From Stenotrophomonas rhizophila (GTDB lineage: Bacteria; Pseudomonadota; Gammaproteobacteria; Xanthomonadales; Xanthomonadaceae), in NCBI RefSeq assembly GCF_003651185.1, contig NZ_RCDC01000004.1, positions 1,536,659 to 1,600,658 of the forward strand: DNA of 64,000 nucleotides, in the 5' to 3' direction. Below, piece after piece: positions 44,299-53,974 of this stretch. Each line of letters opens with the position of its first letter. Within the stretch, counting starts at the first letter, position 1. The notes beneath the pieces are model-generated. The model searched no databases, was not told where the DNA came from, and saw only the letters and a list, made by a program, of their open reading frames with translations. A program made the position numbers and the translations under genes.

Positions 44299-45207
44299 TT
44301 ACCCGGCGTGCTGCATGATGCTTTCGGCAAGCACTGCCACCTGGCGCAGCACGTCGTTGCGGCCGGCATCGTCCACCGTCGCGCCCTGCAGGTAGCTGGT
44401 CAGCACCCACGGTGCACCGCCGGCGAGCGGCCACAGAATGGCGATGTCATTGGTGGTGTCCTCGCCATTGCTGCCGGTCTTGTCACCCACCCGCCACGCC
44501 TTGGACAATCCGGCGCGCAGCCGTGTATCGCCGGTTTCGTTGTCGATCAGCCAGTCGGCCAGCTGCTGTTTCGAGGCGGGCTTGAGGACGTCACCGAGCA
44601 CGAAGCGCTGCAGGCTGGCGGCCATCGCGGCCGGGCTGGTGGTATCGCGCGGGTCGCCCGGGGCGAAGCGGTTCATCTCCGGCTCGAGACGGTCATTGCG
44701 GGTCACCGCATCGCCGTTGGCACGCAGGAACGCGGTCACGCCGGCCGGCCCACCCACCATGCCCAGCAGCAGGTTCGCGGCGGGGTTGTCGCTGGTGATC
44801 ATGGTCGCCCGGCACAGGTCGCGCACGGTGACGTCCTTGCCGATGTGCCGCGTGGTCACCGGCGCATGCGAGAGCATGTCCTGCTGGCGCACGGCCACGC
44901 GCCGGTCCAGCGAGAGCCTGCCCTGGTCGGCCAGGTGCAGCACCGCGGCGGACAATACGAACTTGAACGTGCTGCACATCGGGAAGCGTTCGTCCTGCCG
45001 GTTGCCGGTGCGCCAGCCGGTACCGGTGTTGAGCAGGGTCACGCCGAGGCGCCCGCCGCTTGCTACTTCCAACGCGGCGAAGTCTTTCGCCGCGACGGCA
45101 GGTTTCGGCGCGGGCAGCGGCGTCTTGGCGAAGGCGGTGGTGGTGGCGGCCAGCGCAGACGCGGCGGCCGCGCCGGTCCATTGCAGGAACTGTCGTCGAG
45201 CGATCAT
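44299..45207 (-). CDS. blaL2: Class A beta-lactamase, L2-like
   Basis: A 302-residue serine beta-lactamase with a Tat-type signal (ARRQFLQW). Active-site motifs are complete: STFK (S79-K82), SDN (139-141), EPEMN with the general base E175, and KTG (243-245). MCSTFK carries a Cys before the nucleophile. Blocks such as RQDERFPMCSTFK, LSHAPVT and NETGDTRLRAG are characteristic of the inducible L2 enzyme of Stenotrophomonas. A LysR-type gene is divergent, as in L2-ampR. CAAGGAG lies before the ATG. Confidence 0.9.
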   Translation of the reverse strand: MIARRQFLQWTGAAAASALAATTTAFAKTPLPAPKPAVAAKDFAALEVASGGRLGVTLLNTGTGWRTGNRQDERFPMCSTFKFVLSAAVLHLADQGRLSLDRRVAVRQQDMLSHAPVTTRHIGKDVTVRDLCRATMITSDNPAANLLLGMVGGPAGVTAFLRANGDAVTRNDRLEPEMNRFAPGDPRDTTSPAAMAASLQRFVLGDVLKPASKQQLADWLIDNETGDTRLRAGLSKAWRVGDKTGSNGEDTTNDIAILWPLAGGAPWVLTSYLQGATVDDAGRNDVLRQVAVLAESIMQHAG

Positions 45208-45413
45208 GGGGTTCTCCTTGGCGAAGGCCTGAGTATTGGCAGGTTGCCGCGCCTCCACCAGCGAGGATTTTCAGCGGAAGTCATTACTTGACCTCATACC
45301 TCTTGGCATCCCCCCCCGGGAATGAACGCGGAAAATGGCGTCATCTGCGGAAGTCGCTCGCCGCAGCTGCCCCTCGGTGCGAAGATGCATCACTCCTGCT
45401 CACGGCTCGCCCC
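45208..45413. promoter_or_regulatory. bla-ampR divergent control region
   Basis: This 206-bp region between two divergent starts should hold the AmpR operator. A palindrome AAGT-CATT-ACTT at 45278-45289 is the most visible dyad and could be one LysR-type half site. Exact promoters are not assigned. Confidence 0.45.
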
Positions 45414-46274
45414 ATGCTCCGCCCCCAGCTGCCGCTCAACGCCCTGCGCGCCTTCGAGGCTGCCGCCCGGCACCAGAATTTCACCCGTGCCGCCTTGGAA
45501 CTGTGCGTCAGCCAGGCCGCGCTGAGCCATCAGATCCGGGCGCTGGAGGACCGGCTGGGCGTGTCGCTCTTCACCCGGTTGCCGCGCGGGGTCGCCCTGA
45601 CCGATGAAGGCGCCCGCCTGTATCCGGTGCTCAACGAGGCCTTCGACCGCATCGCGGTGAGCCTGGACCGGTTCGTCGGCGGGCATTTCCGGGAGGTGTT
45701 GAGCGTGGGCGTGGTCGGCACCTTCGCCACCGGTTGGCTGCTGCCGCGCCTGGGGGATTTCAACGCGCGCCATCCGGATATCGAACTGCGCCTGCAGACC
45801 CACAACAACCGCATCGATCTGGCCGGTGAAGGGCTGGACCTGGCGATCCGGTTCGGTGATGGCGATTGGCAGGGGCAGGTCAGCGATGCCGTACTGGATG
45901 CCCCGTTTGCGCCGCTGTGTGCACCTGCGTTGGCACGTACGCTGCGGCAGCCGCGCGACCTGGCCAACGTGGCGTTGTTGCGCTCCTACCGCAGCGACGA
46001 GTGGCCACGCTGGCTGCAGGCCGCTGGCGCGCCGGAGCTGGACGCGCGTGGGCCCGTGTTTGATTCGTCCCTGACGCTGGCCAGTGCCGCCGCCGCAGGT
46101 GCGGGCGTGGCGCTGTTGCCGTTGAAGATGTTCGAGCAGGATCTTGCCCAAGGGCGCTTGATCCAACCCTTCGCGCAGACCCTGGACCTGGGCAGGTATT
46201 GGCTGACGCGGCTGCGCTCGCGCAGCGAGAGCGATGCGGCGCGGCGGTTCCGGGAATGGCTGGAAACCCGGTAG
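45414..46274 (+). CDS. ampR: LysR-family regulator, AmpR type
   Basis: A 286-residue LysR-type regulator. The N-terminal winged helix starts PLNALRAFEAAARHQNFTRA and ALSHQIRALEDRLGVSLF, the signature of AmpR proteins. The effector domain contains VGVVGTFATGWLLPRL and GEGLDLAIRFGDGDW. AmpR activates the divergent beta-lactamase in response to muropeptides from cell-wall damage. The gene is divergent from bla, and no ampG or ampD is in the window. Confidence 0.9.
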   Translation: MLRPQLPLNALRAFEAAARHQNFTRAALELCVSQAALSHQIRALEDRLGVSLFTRLPRGVALTDEGARLYPVLNEAFDRIAVSLDRFVGGHFREVLSVGVVGTFATGWLLPRLGDFNARHPDIELRLQTHNNRIDLAGEGLDLAIRFGDGDWQGQVSDAVLDAPFAPLCAPALARTLRQPRDLANVALLRSYRSDEWPRWLQAAGAPELDARGPVFDSSLTLASAAAAGAGVALLPLKMFEQDLAQGRLIQPFAQTLDLGRYWLTRLRSRSESDAARRFREWLETR

Positions 46275-46339
46275 ATCCACGCCATGCGTGGATAACGCAA
46301 TGCCGGGACGGAGCGCATCCACGCACGGCGTGGATCTAC
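46271..46339. repeat. GTAG palindrome, ATCCACGC variant, inverted pair
   Basis: GTAGATCCACGCCATGCGTG (46271-46293) and its inverted copy ending GCGTGGATCTAC (46317-46339). The first unit overlaps the last codon of ampR, where the stop TAG is part of GTAG. This is a third palindrome sequence class in the window. Confidence 0.8.
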
Positions 46340-46382
46340 ACGGGATGCGGCACGTACCAGCGTGCCGCATCACCCGCCGCGA

Positions 46383-48239
46383 TCAGGCGTCCAGCAATTC
46401 CATCCACGTCTGCTCGGCCTTGCTGAGCAGGGTGGCGGTCGCTTCGCGGTCACGGCCAAGCACCGCCATGCGGGTCGCATCGGCGTAGTTGGAAGGATCG
46501 GCCAGCTGGCGGTCCAGATCGGCCAGCAGCGCTTCCAGCTCGCCCACCTTGGCTTCGGCAGCGGCCAGCTTGTGCGGGTTGGCCGGCTTGCGCGCGGGCA
46601 GCGGCGGAGTCGGCGGCGCCGGCTCCGGGGCGGCCGCGGCCATCTTCTGCTTGGTGCCCTGCGCGGCCGGACGCGAACGCAGCCACGCCGCGTAGGCATC
46701 CAGATCGCCGTCGAACGGTTCGACCACGCCATCGGCCACACGCCAGAACGTGTCGCAGACCAGACCGATCAGATGGCGGTCATGCGAGACCATCACGATC
46801 GCGCCTTCGAAGTCGGCCAACGCTTCGGCCAGCGCTTCGCGCATTTCCAGATCCAAGTGGTTGGTCGGTTCGTCGAGCAGCAGCACGTTCGGCTGCTGGT
46901 AGGCGATCAGTGCCAGGGCCAGACGCGCACGTTCGCCGCCGGAGAAGCCGTCCACCGGTTCAAACGCGCGGTCGCCGGCGAAGTTCCACTTGCCGAGGAA
47001 ATCGCGGAAGGACTGGTTCGGTGCATCCGGGGCCAAATCGCGGAAGTGCTCCATCGGCGACTGCCCTTCGTGCAGCGACTCCACCGTGTGCTGGGCGAAA
47101 TACCCGATGCGCAGGTCCGGATGCGCGGCACGCTCGCCGCTGATCGGGTCCAGTTCGCCCACCAGGGTCTTCACCAGAGTGGTCTTACCGGCACCGTTCG
47201 GGCCGAGCAGACCGATGCGCTGGCCGGCTTCCAGGCCGAAGCCCACGTTGTGCAGGATCACCGAATCGGCGCCGTAACCGGCCTCGACATGGTTCAGGCG
47301 GATCAGCGAGAACGGCAGTTTGGCCGGCGGCGCGAACTCGATGCGGAACTCGCGCTCGGCACGCACCGCTTCGGTGCCGGCCAGCTTGGCCAGGCGCTTC
47401 ATGCGGCTCTGCGCCTGCGCGGCCTTGCTGGCCTGCGCCTTGAAGCGATCGATGAAGCTCTGCAGATGCGCGCGCTCGGCCTGTTCCTTGTCGTGGGCGA
47501 GCTGCTGCTGGCGCAGCTGTTCGGCGCGCTGGCGCTCGAAATCGGTATAGCCGCCGACGTACAGCTTGGCACCGCCACCGTGCAGATGCAGGGTATGGGT
47601 GGCCACGTTGTCCAGGAACTCGCGGTCATGCGAGATCAGCAGCAGGGTGCCCGGGTACTTGAGCAGCCACTGTTCCAGCCAGAACACGGCGTCCAGATCC
47701 AGATGGTTGGTCGGTTCGTCGAGCAGCAGCAGGTCGCTGGGCATCATCAGCGCGCGCGCCAGGTTCAGGCGCACGCGCCAGCCGCCAGAGAACGAGGAGA
47801 CCGCGCGCGAGTGGGTCTCGGCCGGGAAGCCCAGGCCGTGCAGCAGCTTGCCGGCGCGCGCTTCGGCGTCATACGCGCCGATCTCGGCCATACGCTGGTG
47901 GGCGGTGGCCACCGCTTCCCAGTCTTCACGCGCCGCGGCCTCCGCCTCTTCACGCATGACGGCGGCCACCTCGGTGTCGCCCTCCAGCACGAACTGCAGC
48001 GCCGGATCGGGCAGCGACGGGGTTTCCTGGGCCACGCTGGCGATGCGGATCTTGCCGGGCAGATCGACGTCGCCCTTGTCCGCCTCCAGCTCGCCCTTCA
48101 CGGCGGCGAACAGGCTGGACTTGCCGGCGCCATTGCGGCCGACCACGCCGACGCGGTACCCCGCATGCAGGGTCAGGTCGACGTTGGACAACAGCAGCCG
48201 CTCGCCACGGCGCAAGGCGAAGTTACGAAGGGAAATCAT
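46383..48239 (-). CDS. ABC-F family ATPase (YheS-like)
   Basis: A 618-residue protein with two ABC ATPase domains and no TM segment. Domain 1 has Walker A GRNGAGKSS, signature FSGGWRVR and LLLDEPTNHLD. Domain 2 has GPNGAGKTT, FSGGERAR and a second LLLDEPTNHLD. The two are linked by a long helical interdomain (about 240-310, KEQAERAHLQSF) as in ABC-F translation factors. The C-terminal basic coiled coil (about 545-618) is present. The likely role is translation-factor activity at the ribosome. The ATG at 48239 (MISLRNFAL) is the family start. Confidence 0.92.
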   Translation of the reverse strand: MISLRNFALRRGERLLLSNVDLTLHAGYRVGVVGRNGAGKSSLFAAVKGELEADKGDVDLPGKIRIASVAQETPSLPDPALQFVLEGDTEVAAVMREEAEAAAREDWEAVATAHQRMAEIGAYDAEARAGKLLHGLGFPAETHSRAVSSFSGGWRVRLNLARALMMPSDLLLLDEPTNHLDLDAVFWLEQWLLKYPGTLLLISHDREFLDNVATHTLHLHGGGAKLYVGGYTDFERQRAEQLRQQQLAHDKEQAERAHLQSFIDRFKAQASKAAQAQSRMKRLAKLAGTEAVRAEREFRIEFAPPAKLPFSLIRLNHVEAGYGADSVILHNVGFGLEAGQRIGLLGPNGAGKTTLVKTLVGELDPISGERAAHPDLRIGYFAQHTVESLHEGQSPMEHFRDLAPDAPNQSFRDFLGKWNFAGDRAFEPVDGFSGGERARLALALIAYQQPNVLLLDEPTNHLDLEMREALAEALADFEGAIVMVSHDRHLIGLVCDTFWRVADGVVEPFDGDLDAYAAWLRSRPAAQGTKQKMAAAAPEPAPPTPPLPARKPANPHKLAAAEAKVGELEALLADLDRQLADPSNYADATRMAVLGRDREATATLLSKAEQTWMELLDA

Positions 48240-48583
48240 CTTGGGGGTCCATATAACGGAATGGAATGTGCTCGTGAGCACCTTTCCTGCGACGTAATTC
48301 TAGCGTTAACGAATACTTGACGCGCCCCGGGATGCGCGGCAGGCCTCGTTTCTCTCTCCCACGACCCTGCCTGCGCTTCCCCGGGACCCTCCTGTCGAAT
48401 CGAACGCCCCACGTAAATGGTTGCTTCTGCAACGTTTTTTACGAAAACGGCGAAAATTTGACAAGCGATGAATATCCCGTTAATCCGTCTATTGCGCACC
48501 GCAACAACCGCCTTCGCTGACCCGATCCTCGATGTCGTGATGTCGCTTTGGTGCAGCACCGTCACTACCGGAGCCACATCCTG
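48240..48583. promoter_or_regulatory. 344-bp divergent region upstream of the TonB-dependent receptor
   Basis: No gene lies here. It is much richer in A and T than its neighbours between 48415 and 48500, with TTGACA at 48458-48463 and a possible TAATCC about 17 bp downstream. It probably carries the promoters of the ABC-F gene (minus) and the receptor gene (plus). No Fur-like 19-bp palindrome is clear. Confidence 0.45.
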
Positions 48584-50977
48584 ATGAACCGCAAGACCAG
48601 TACGCTCGCCGCCGCCGTAGCTGTCGCGCTCGGTATGTCCAGCTTCGCCGCCACCGCCCAGGACGCCCCTGCCCGCACCGCGGCCAACACCCTGGACACC
48701 ATCATCGTCACCGGCACCCGCGTGGCCGACCGCACCGTGGCCGAGTCCCAGTCGCCGATCGACATCATCACCCCCGAGGCGCTGCAGTCCACCGGCACCA
48801 CCGAGCTGGCCACCGCGCTGGCCCGCGCCCTGCCCTCGCTGAACTTCCCGCGCCCGGCGCTGACCGATGGCACCAGCGGCATCCGCCCGGCGCAGCTGCG
48901 CGGCCTCTCCCCGGACCAGGTGCTGGTGCTGGTCAACGGCAAGCGCCGCCACACCTCCGCGCAGATCAACGTCAACGGCAGCATCGGCCGTGGCTCGTCG
49001 GCCGTGGACATCAACGCGATTCCGATCGCCTCGATCGAGCGGGTGGAAGTGCTGCGCGACGGCGCCTCGGCGCAGTACGGCTCGGACGCCATCGCCGGTG
49101 TGATCAACATCGTGCTCAAGGGGTCCTCCTCCGGCGGCAGCCTGGCGCTGGATGCCGGCCAGTACTCGGCCGGTGACGGCAACAAATACCAGCTCTCCGG
49201 CGACACCGGTATCGGCTTCGCCGACGGCCGCGGCAGCGTGCATGTGGCCGGCCAGATCGTCCAGCAGGACGAGAGCAACCGCGCCGGCCCCTACCAGGGC
49301 ACCGCGCCCAACACGGGCAACTTCCCGAACATCGGCCAGACCACCTTCGTGGTCGGTGACCCGCAGGTGGATGCTACCGCGGCCTCGGCCAATGCCAGCT
49401 TCCAGTTCAGCGACCACGTCTCGGCCTACGCCACCGCGATGGCCAGCAACCGCGACATCACCTCGTTCGCGTTCTACCGCTCGCGCAACAACAGCAACCA
49501 GGGCGCGCTGCTGGCGCAGACCTACCCGGACGGCTTCGTGCCGGAGATCAATCAGTACTCCAAGGACCGCTCGCTGGTCGCCGGGGTCAAGGGCGATACG
49601 GACAGCGGCTGGAACTGGGACGTCAGCTACAACTACGGCGCCAACAAGATCGATTTCCACACCCGTAACAGCATCAACTACGCGCTCGGCGTGAACAGCC
49701 CGCGCTCGTTCTACGATGGCGCGCTGGAGTACACCCAGAACATCGTCAATGCCGATGTGACAAAGACCCTGGACTGGGGCCTGGCCTACCCGGTCACGCT
49801 GTCCTTCGGCGGTGAATACCGCAAGGAAAAGTGGGAGCAGTCCGCCGGTGAACTGAACTCCTATACCGGAAGCGGTGCGCAGGGCTTCGGCGGCTTCACC
49901 CCACTCAACGCGGTGGATGCCGACCGCGACAACTACGCCGTCTATGCCGGCCTGGAAGCCGACCTCACCGACAAGTTCTCCGCCGGTGTGACCGGCCGCT
50001 ATGAGGATTACTCGGACTTCGGCGACAAGTTCTCCGGCAAGCTCTCCGCGCGCTATGCCTTCACCGACAAGGTCGCCCTGCGCGCCACGGCGTCGAGCGG
50101 CTTCCGCGCGCCATCGCTGGCCCAGCAGAGCTACCAGGCGGTGACCAGCACGATCATCAACGGCGTGTTCGTCGAACGCGGCACCTTCCCGACCACCAGC
50201 CCTGCCGCGCAGGCCCTGGGCGCCAGCCCGCTGAAGGCCGAAAGCTCGACCTCCTACAGCCTGGGTCTGGTACTGCAGCCGGTGGATCGCCTGTACCTGA
50301 CCGTGGATGCGTACCAGATCGACATCGACGACCGCATCGTCTTGTCGACCAACATCACCACCAATGACGCCGCCAATGCGCTGCTGGCCAACCTGGGTCT
50401 GCCGGGCGTCACCGCGTTCTCCTACTTCACCAACGGCGTGGACACCCGCACCCGCGGTGTGGATGCGGTCTCCAGTTACACGATTCCCTTCGCCGCCAGC
50501 TCGCTGGAGCTGACCGCCGCCTACAGCTACAACGAGACCGAGGTGAAGAAGTTCATCGCCTCGCCGGCGGTGTTCGGCGCGCTGGGCATCACCCAGTCGC
50601 TGATCGGCCGCGACGAGATCGGCCGCATCGAGGACAGCTACCCGCGCGACAAGACCATCCTCAGCGGCACCTGGCGTTCGGACCGCTGGGACCTGAACCT
50701 GGCCGCCACCCGCTACGGCTCGTTCACGGTGCGCAACTCGGCTACCGCCCTGCGCGACCAGACCTACGACGCCTCGTGGGTGCTCGATGCCTCGGCCAGC
50801 TACAAGCCGAGCGAGAACTGGACCCTGACCCTGGGCGCGGACAACATCCTGGACGAGTACCCGGACCGCACCGTGGACCTGCAGAACTCCACCTGGGGCA
50901 TGCTGCCGTACAGCAACTACTCGCCGTATGGGTTCAACGGCGCCTATGTGTACGGTCGCGTGACGTACAAGTGGTAA
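48584..50977 (+). CDS. TonB-dependent outer-membrane receptor
   Basis: A 797-residue TonB-dependent receptor. A signal peptide (to AATAQDAP) is followed by a likely TonB box (LDTIIVTGTR). The plug domain ends near residue 175 (IERVEVLRDGASAQYGSDA). The 22-strand barrel ends in an aromatic (VTYKW). There is no N-terminal signalling domain. The substrate is unknown; no neighbouring gene names it. CCGGAG is 9 bases before the ATG at 48584. A UUCG-loop hairpin follows. Confidence 0.93.
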   Translation: MNRKTSTLAAAVAVALGMSSFAATAQDAPARTAANTLDTIIVTGTRVADRTVAESQSPIDIITPEALQSTGTTELATALARALPSLNFPRPALTDGTSGIRPAQLRGLSPDQVLVLVNGKRRHTSAQINVNGSIGRGSSAVDINAIPIASIERVEVLRDGASAQYGSDAIAGVINIVLKGSSSGGSLALDAGQYSAGDGNKYQLSGDTGIGFADGRGSVHVAGQIVQQDESNRAGPYQGTAPNTGNFPNIGQTTFVVGDPQVDATAASANASFQFSDHVSAYATAMASNRDITSFAFYRSRNNSNQGALLAQTYPDGFVPEINQYSKDRSLVAGVKGDTDSGWNWDVSYNYGANKIDFHTRNSINYALGVNSPRSFYDGALEYTQNIVNADVTKTLDWGLAYPVTLSFGGEYRKEKWEQSAGELNSYTGSGAQGFGGFTPLNAVDADRDNYAVYAGLEADLTDKFSAGVTGRYEDYSDFGDKFSGKLSARYAFTDKVALRATASSGFRAPSLAQQSYQAVTSTIINGVFVERGTFPTTSPAAQALGASPLKAESSTSYSLGLVLQPVDRLYLTVDAYQIDIDDRIVLSTNITTNDAANALLANLGLPGVTAFSYFTNGVDTRTRGVDAVSSYTIPFAASSLELTAAYSYNETEVKKFIASPAVFGALGITQSLIGRDEIGRIEDSYPRDKTILSGTWRSDRWDLNLAATRYGSFTVRNSATALRDQTYDASWVLDASASYKPSENWTLTLGADNILDEYPDRTVDLQNSTWGMLPYSNYSPYGFNGAYVYGRVTYKW

Positions 50978-50983
50978 CCCAAG

Positions 50984-51005
50984 GTAGTGCCGGCCGCTGG
51001 CCGGC
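50984..51005 (+). repeat. SMAG-like GTAG palindrome, single
   Basis: GTAGTGCCGGCC then GCTGGCCGGC, a single unit 6 bases after the receptor stop. Confidence 0.8.
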
Positions 51006-51022
51006 AACCTCCTGATAAACCC

Positions 51023-51046
51023 CATGCCCCGGTTCGCCGGGGCATG
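51023..51046 (+). terminator. Hairpin after the receptor gene
   Basis: CATGCCCCGG-TTCG-CCGGGGCATG, a 10-bp stem with a UUCG tetraloop, 45 bases after the stop. It has no long T-run. Confidence 0.6.
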
Positions 51047-51219
51047 TGCGTTCTGGCCGCAGGAAACCGGGATTCCGCGCATTCACCGTTCAACCCACGG
51101 GCTGTCCCGGACAGCACATGACCTGACCACGGGGACATAGCAGCATTGCGGCCATCGATGTTTGCCCGGACCGGCCGCATCGGTGAAAATCGGGGTACCC
51201 CCCCTCTTTGCGAGCCCCG

Positions 51220-52923
51220 ATGCACCATGACACCGACCTGATCAACATCGTTGCCGTTGGCCTTGGGCTCGCCTTCATTTTCGGCGCGCTGGCCAACAAG
51301 CTGCGTTTGTCTCCCCTGGTCGGTTATCTGATTGCAGGCATCTGCGTAGGTCCGTTCACCCCCGGCTTCGTCGCCGACCAGGCACTGGCCAACCAGCTGG
51401 CCGAGATCGGCGTGATGCTGCTGATGTTCGGGGTCGGCCTGCATTTCTCGCTCAAAGACCTGATGGAGGTCAAAGCGATCGCCATCCCGGGTGCGATCGG
51501 CCAGATCCTGGTCGCTACCCTGCTCGGTTGGGGCCTGGCGGCGTTGATGGGCTGGCCGGTGATCTATGGCGTGGTATTCGGTTTCTCGCTGGCCACCGCC
51601 AGTACCGTGGTGCTGCTGCGCGCGATGGAAGAACGGCGCCTGCTGGAAACCACGCGCGGCAAGATCGCCATCGGCTGGCTGATCGTGGAAGACCTGGCCT
51701 GCGTCCTGGCGCTGGTGATGATGCCGGTCCTGGCCGGCGTGTTCGGGCCCGATGCGGCCAATGAAACCCATACCGTCGGCAGCGTGCTGGCCAGCATCGG
51801 CTGGACCTTCGTGCAGCTGGGCCTGTTCGTGGCGGTGATGCTGGTGGTCGGGCGCCGGGTGATTCCGTGGATCCTGGAGCGCATCGCCGGCACCGGTTCG
51901 CGCGAGCTGTTCACCCTGGCCGTGCTGGCCATCGCACTGGGCGTGGCGTTCGGCTCGGCGATGCTGTTCGGCGTGTCGTTCGCACTCGGCGCGTTCTTCG
52001 CCGGCATGCTGCTCAACGAATCCGAACTGAGCCACAAAGCCGCCAATGATTCACTGCCGCTGCGCGATGCGTTCGCGGTGCTGTTCTTCGTCTCGGTCGG
52101 CATGCTGTTCAACCCGGCCATCCTGATCGAGCACCCGTGGCAGGTCCTGGCCACCGCGGCGATCATCATGTTCGGCAAATCCGCCGCTGCGTTCGTGATC
52201 GTGCGCGCGTTCGGCCATCCGACCGGTACCGCACTGACGATTTCCGCCAGCCTGGCGCAGATCGGCGAATTCGCCTTCATCATTGCCGGCCTCGGCGTGA
52301 CGCTGGGGATCCTGCCGCCGACCGGTCAGGCGCTGGTGCTGGCCGGTGCGCTGATCTCGATCATGCTCAACCCGCTGGTGTTCGGCCTGCTCGACCGCTG
52401 GCTGCTGAAGCATCAGGAAACCGCCCCCACCACGGTGGAGACGGAATTGCCGCCGGGCCCGTCGCTGGACCTGCACGACCATGCCATCGTGATCGGCTAC
52501 GGCCGCGTCGGCAGCGCGCTGGCGCAGGTACTGCGCGACCGGGGCGTGCCGGTCATGATCATCGACGACAACAAGGAACACGTCGCCGAAGCACACGCGG
52601 CCGGCCTGCCCGGTATCCGCGGCAGTGCCGCCTCCGACCGCGTGCTGGCCGAAGCGCATCCCGAGCGCGCCAAGATCGCCGTGCTGGCGATCCCGCAGCC
52701 GCTGGAAGCCGGTGAAACGTTGGCCAAGCTGCGCGCGCTCAACCCCGGCCTGACCCTGCTGGCAAGGGCGCATAGCGATGCCGAGGTGAAGCACCTGCTC
52801 GCCCACGGTGCCGATGGCACGGTGATGGCCGAGCGCGAACTGGCCTACTCGCTGGCGGAGATGGTGATGTCCACCCCGCCGTACCGCACGATGGGGCAGC
52901 AGCACAGCATTCCAGTGGTGTGA
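51220..52923 (+). CDS. YbaL-like cation/proton antiporter (CPA2) with TrkA-N domain
   Basis: A 567-residue CPA2-type transporter with about 12 TM helices (residues 5-395), including FGFSLATASTVVLLRAMEER and VSFALGAFFAGMLLNESELS. A cytosolic NAD-binding TrkA-N domain follows (about 410-560, GYGRVGSALAQVLRDRG). YbaL/KefB-like proteins exchange K+ or Na+ for protons. The gene is convergent with the AraC gene, with stops 6 bp apart. ATG 51220 is preferred over a TTG four codons upstream. Confidence 0.9.
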   Translation: MHHDTDLINIVAVGLGLAFIFGALANKLRLSPLVGYLIAGICVGPFTPGFVADQALANQLAEIGVMLLMFGVGLHFSLKDLMEVKAIAIPGAIGQILVATLLGWGLAALMGWPVIYGVVFGFSLATASTVVLLRAMEERRLLETTRGKIAIGWLIVEDLACVLALVMMPVLAGVFGPDAANETHTVGSVLASIGWTFVQLGLFVAVMLVVGRRVIPWILERIAGTGSRELFTLAVLAIALGVAFGSAMLFGVSFALGAFFAGMLLNESELSHKAANDSLPLRDAFAVLFFVSVGMLFNPAILIEHPWQVLATAAIIMFGKSAAAFVIVRAFGHPTGTALTISASLAQIGEFAFIIAGLGVTLGILPPTGQALVLAGALISIMLNPLVFGLLDRWLLKHQETAPTTVETELPPGPSLDLHDHAIVIGYGRVGSALAQVLRDRGVPVMIIDDNKEHVAEAHAAGLPGIRGSAASDRVLAEAHPERAKIAVLAIPQPLEAGETLAKLRALNPGLTLLARAHSDAEVKHLLAHGADGTVMAERELAYSLAEMVMSTPPYRTMGQQHSIPVV

Positions 52924-52929
52924 GGGGCG

Positions 52930-53811
52930 CTACGCGACCGGCACGCAGATATCCGCACGCAGGATCGCCTCAGGGACCTCTTCCGGATCGTCGAGGTAGT
53001 GGTAATACAGCTCGACGTCGCGCAGCGTGTGGCCGCTCTCGGGCAGCCAGTCGCGCAGCAGCGCATCGGTGGCGGCCTCCAGCCCTGCGTAACTGCCCAC
53101 ATGGCGCAGCACGGCATACGTGCCACCGCCCAGCGTCAGCGCACGCAGCGGGGCTGGTAGCGCCTGCGGCGGGCGCCCGAACCCCATTGCACAATCGAAC
53201 ACGCATTCCTGCGCCGGCGCGTCGCGGTGGTCCGTCCGTGCGATGCCGACCAGCTGCTGCAACTGTTCGGCCCATCCCTGCTCCGCCGCCCAGGTGAAGA
53301 TCTCGCCGAAGGCCTGATCCAGATCATCGAAGGCCCCTTGCGTGCGCAGCGCCACCACATCGAAAGGCTCCAGCGTGGTCACCGTAACTTGCAACGGCAC
53401 CGTCCCGTCCGCGTGATCGCCCGCCGGCAGCGACAGCCGCTGCTGCCAGTGGCTGCGCAGCCCGGCATCCTCACGCAACGTGCTCGGCGTGGCATCCAGC
53501 GTTTGGCGACAGGCACGGGCCAGCGCCTGCGGGCTTTCATAGCCGACGTTCAAGGCGACCTCGGTCACCCGGCTCTCGGCCTGACCGAGCAGCGTCAGCG
53601 CCTGCAGCAGGCGCAGGCGCGCCACGGTGCGCCCGGGCGTTTCGCCGGTCAGCGCGCGGTACAGGCGATGGAAGTGGAACGGCGACTGGTGCGCGATCGC
53701 GGCCAGTGCCTCCAGATCGGGCAAGGGATCGCCAGCGCGCAAGCACGCCTGCAGATGGGCGATGACACGATCGATACCGTGGCGCTGGCGTACCTGGGCA
53801 ATGCGGCGCAT
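52930..53811 (-). CDS. AraC-family regulator with GyrI-like domain
   Basis: A 293-residue protein of the Rob/SoxS-GyrI type. The N-terminal AraC HTH pair occupies about 15-115 (AIAHQSPFHFHRLYRALTGE and VALNVGYESPQALARAC). The C-terminal GyrI/effector-binding domain covers about 135-290 (VVALRTQGAFDDLDQAF and VELYYHYLDDPEEV). Such proteins sense small hydrophobic ligands. No obvious target gene is adjacent. Confidence 0.9.
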   Translation of the reverse strand: MRRIAQVRQRHGIDRVIAHLQACLRAGDPLPDLEALAAIAHQSPFHFHRLYRALTGETPGRTVARLRLLQALTLLGQAESRVTEVALNVGYESPQALARACRQTLDATPSTLREDAGLRSHWQQRLSLPAGDHADGTVPLQVTVTTLEPFDVVALRTQGAFDDLDQAFGEIFTWAAEQGWAEQLQQLVGIARTDHRDAPAQECVFDCAMGFGRPPQALPAPLRALTLGGGTYAVLRHVGSYAGLEAATDALLRDWLPESGHTLRDVELYYHYLDDPEEVPEAILRADICVPVA

Positions 53812-53916
53812 GGCGGGCTCCCTCTCTAGGTGATGCTCAGCCTGCGCCGTGCCCCGCGCCTGCGCGTGGCCGATCTTGCGCAGTTGGGGGATCGTCAGCC
53901 GATCCTAACCCCGCGC

Positions 53917-53938
53917 GTAGAGCCACGCCATGCGCGGC
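53917..53938 (+). repeat. GTAG palindrome, ATCCACGC variant, single
   Basis: GTAGAGCCACGCCATGCGCGG matches the 46271 class. It lies in the 211-bp gap between the AraC gene and metY. The rest of the gap has no firm gene. Confidence 0.65.
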
Positions 53939-53974
53939 CCTACCCCCATGGCAGAGAATCCATGGCGCCATGGC

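Noticed and set aside
48236-51082. 948-codon minus-strand frame across the TonB-dependent receptor
   Set aside because: Composition is antisense-like (long HV/RG/DD runs) and the opposite frame is a clear receptor with a signal peptide and barrel end.
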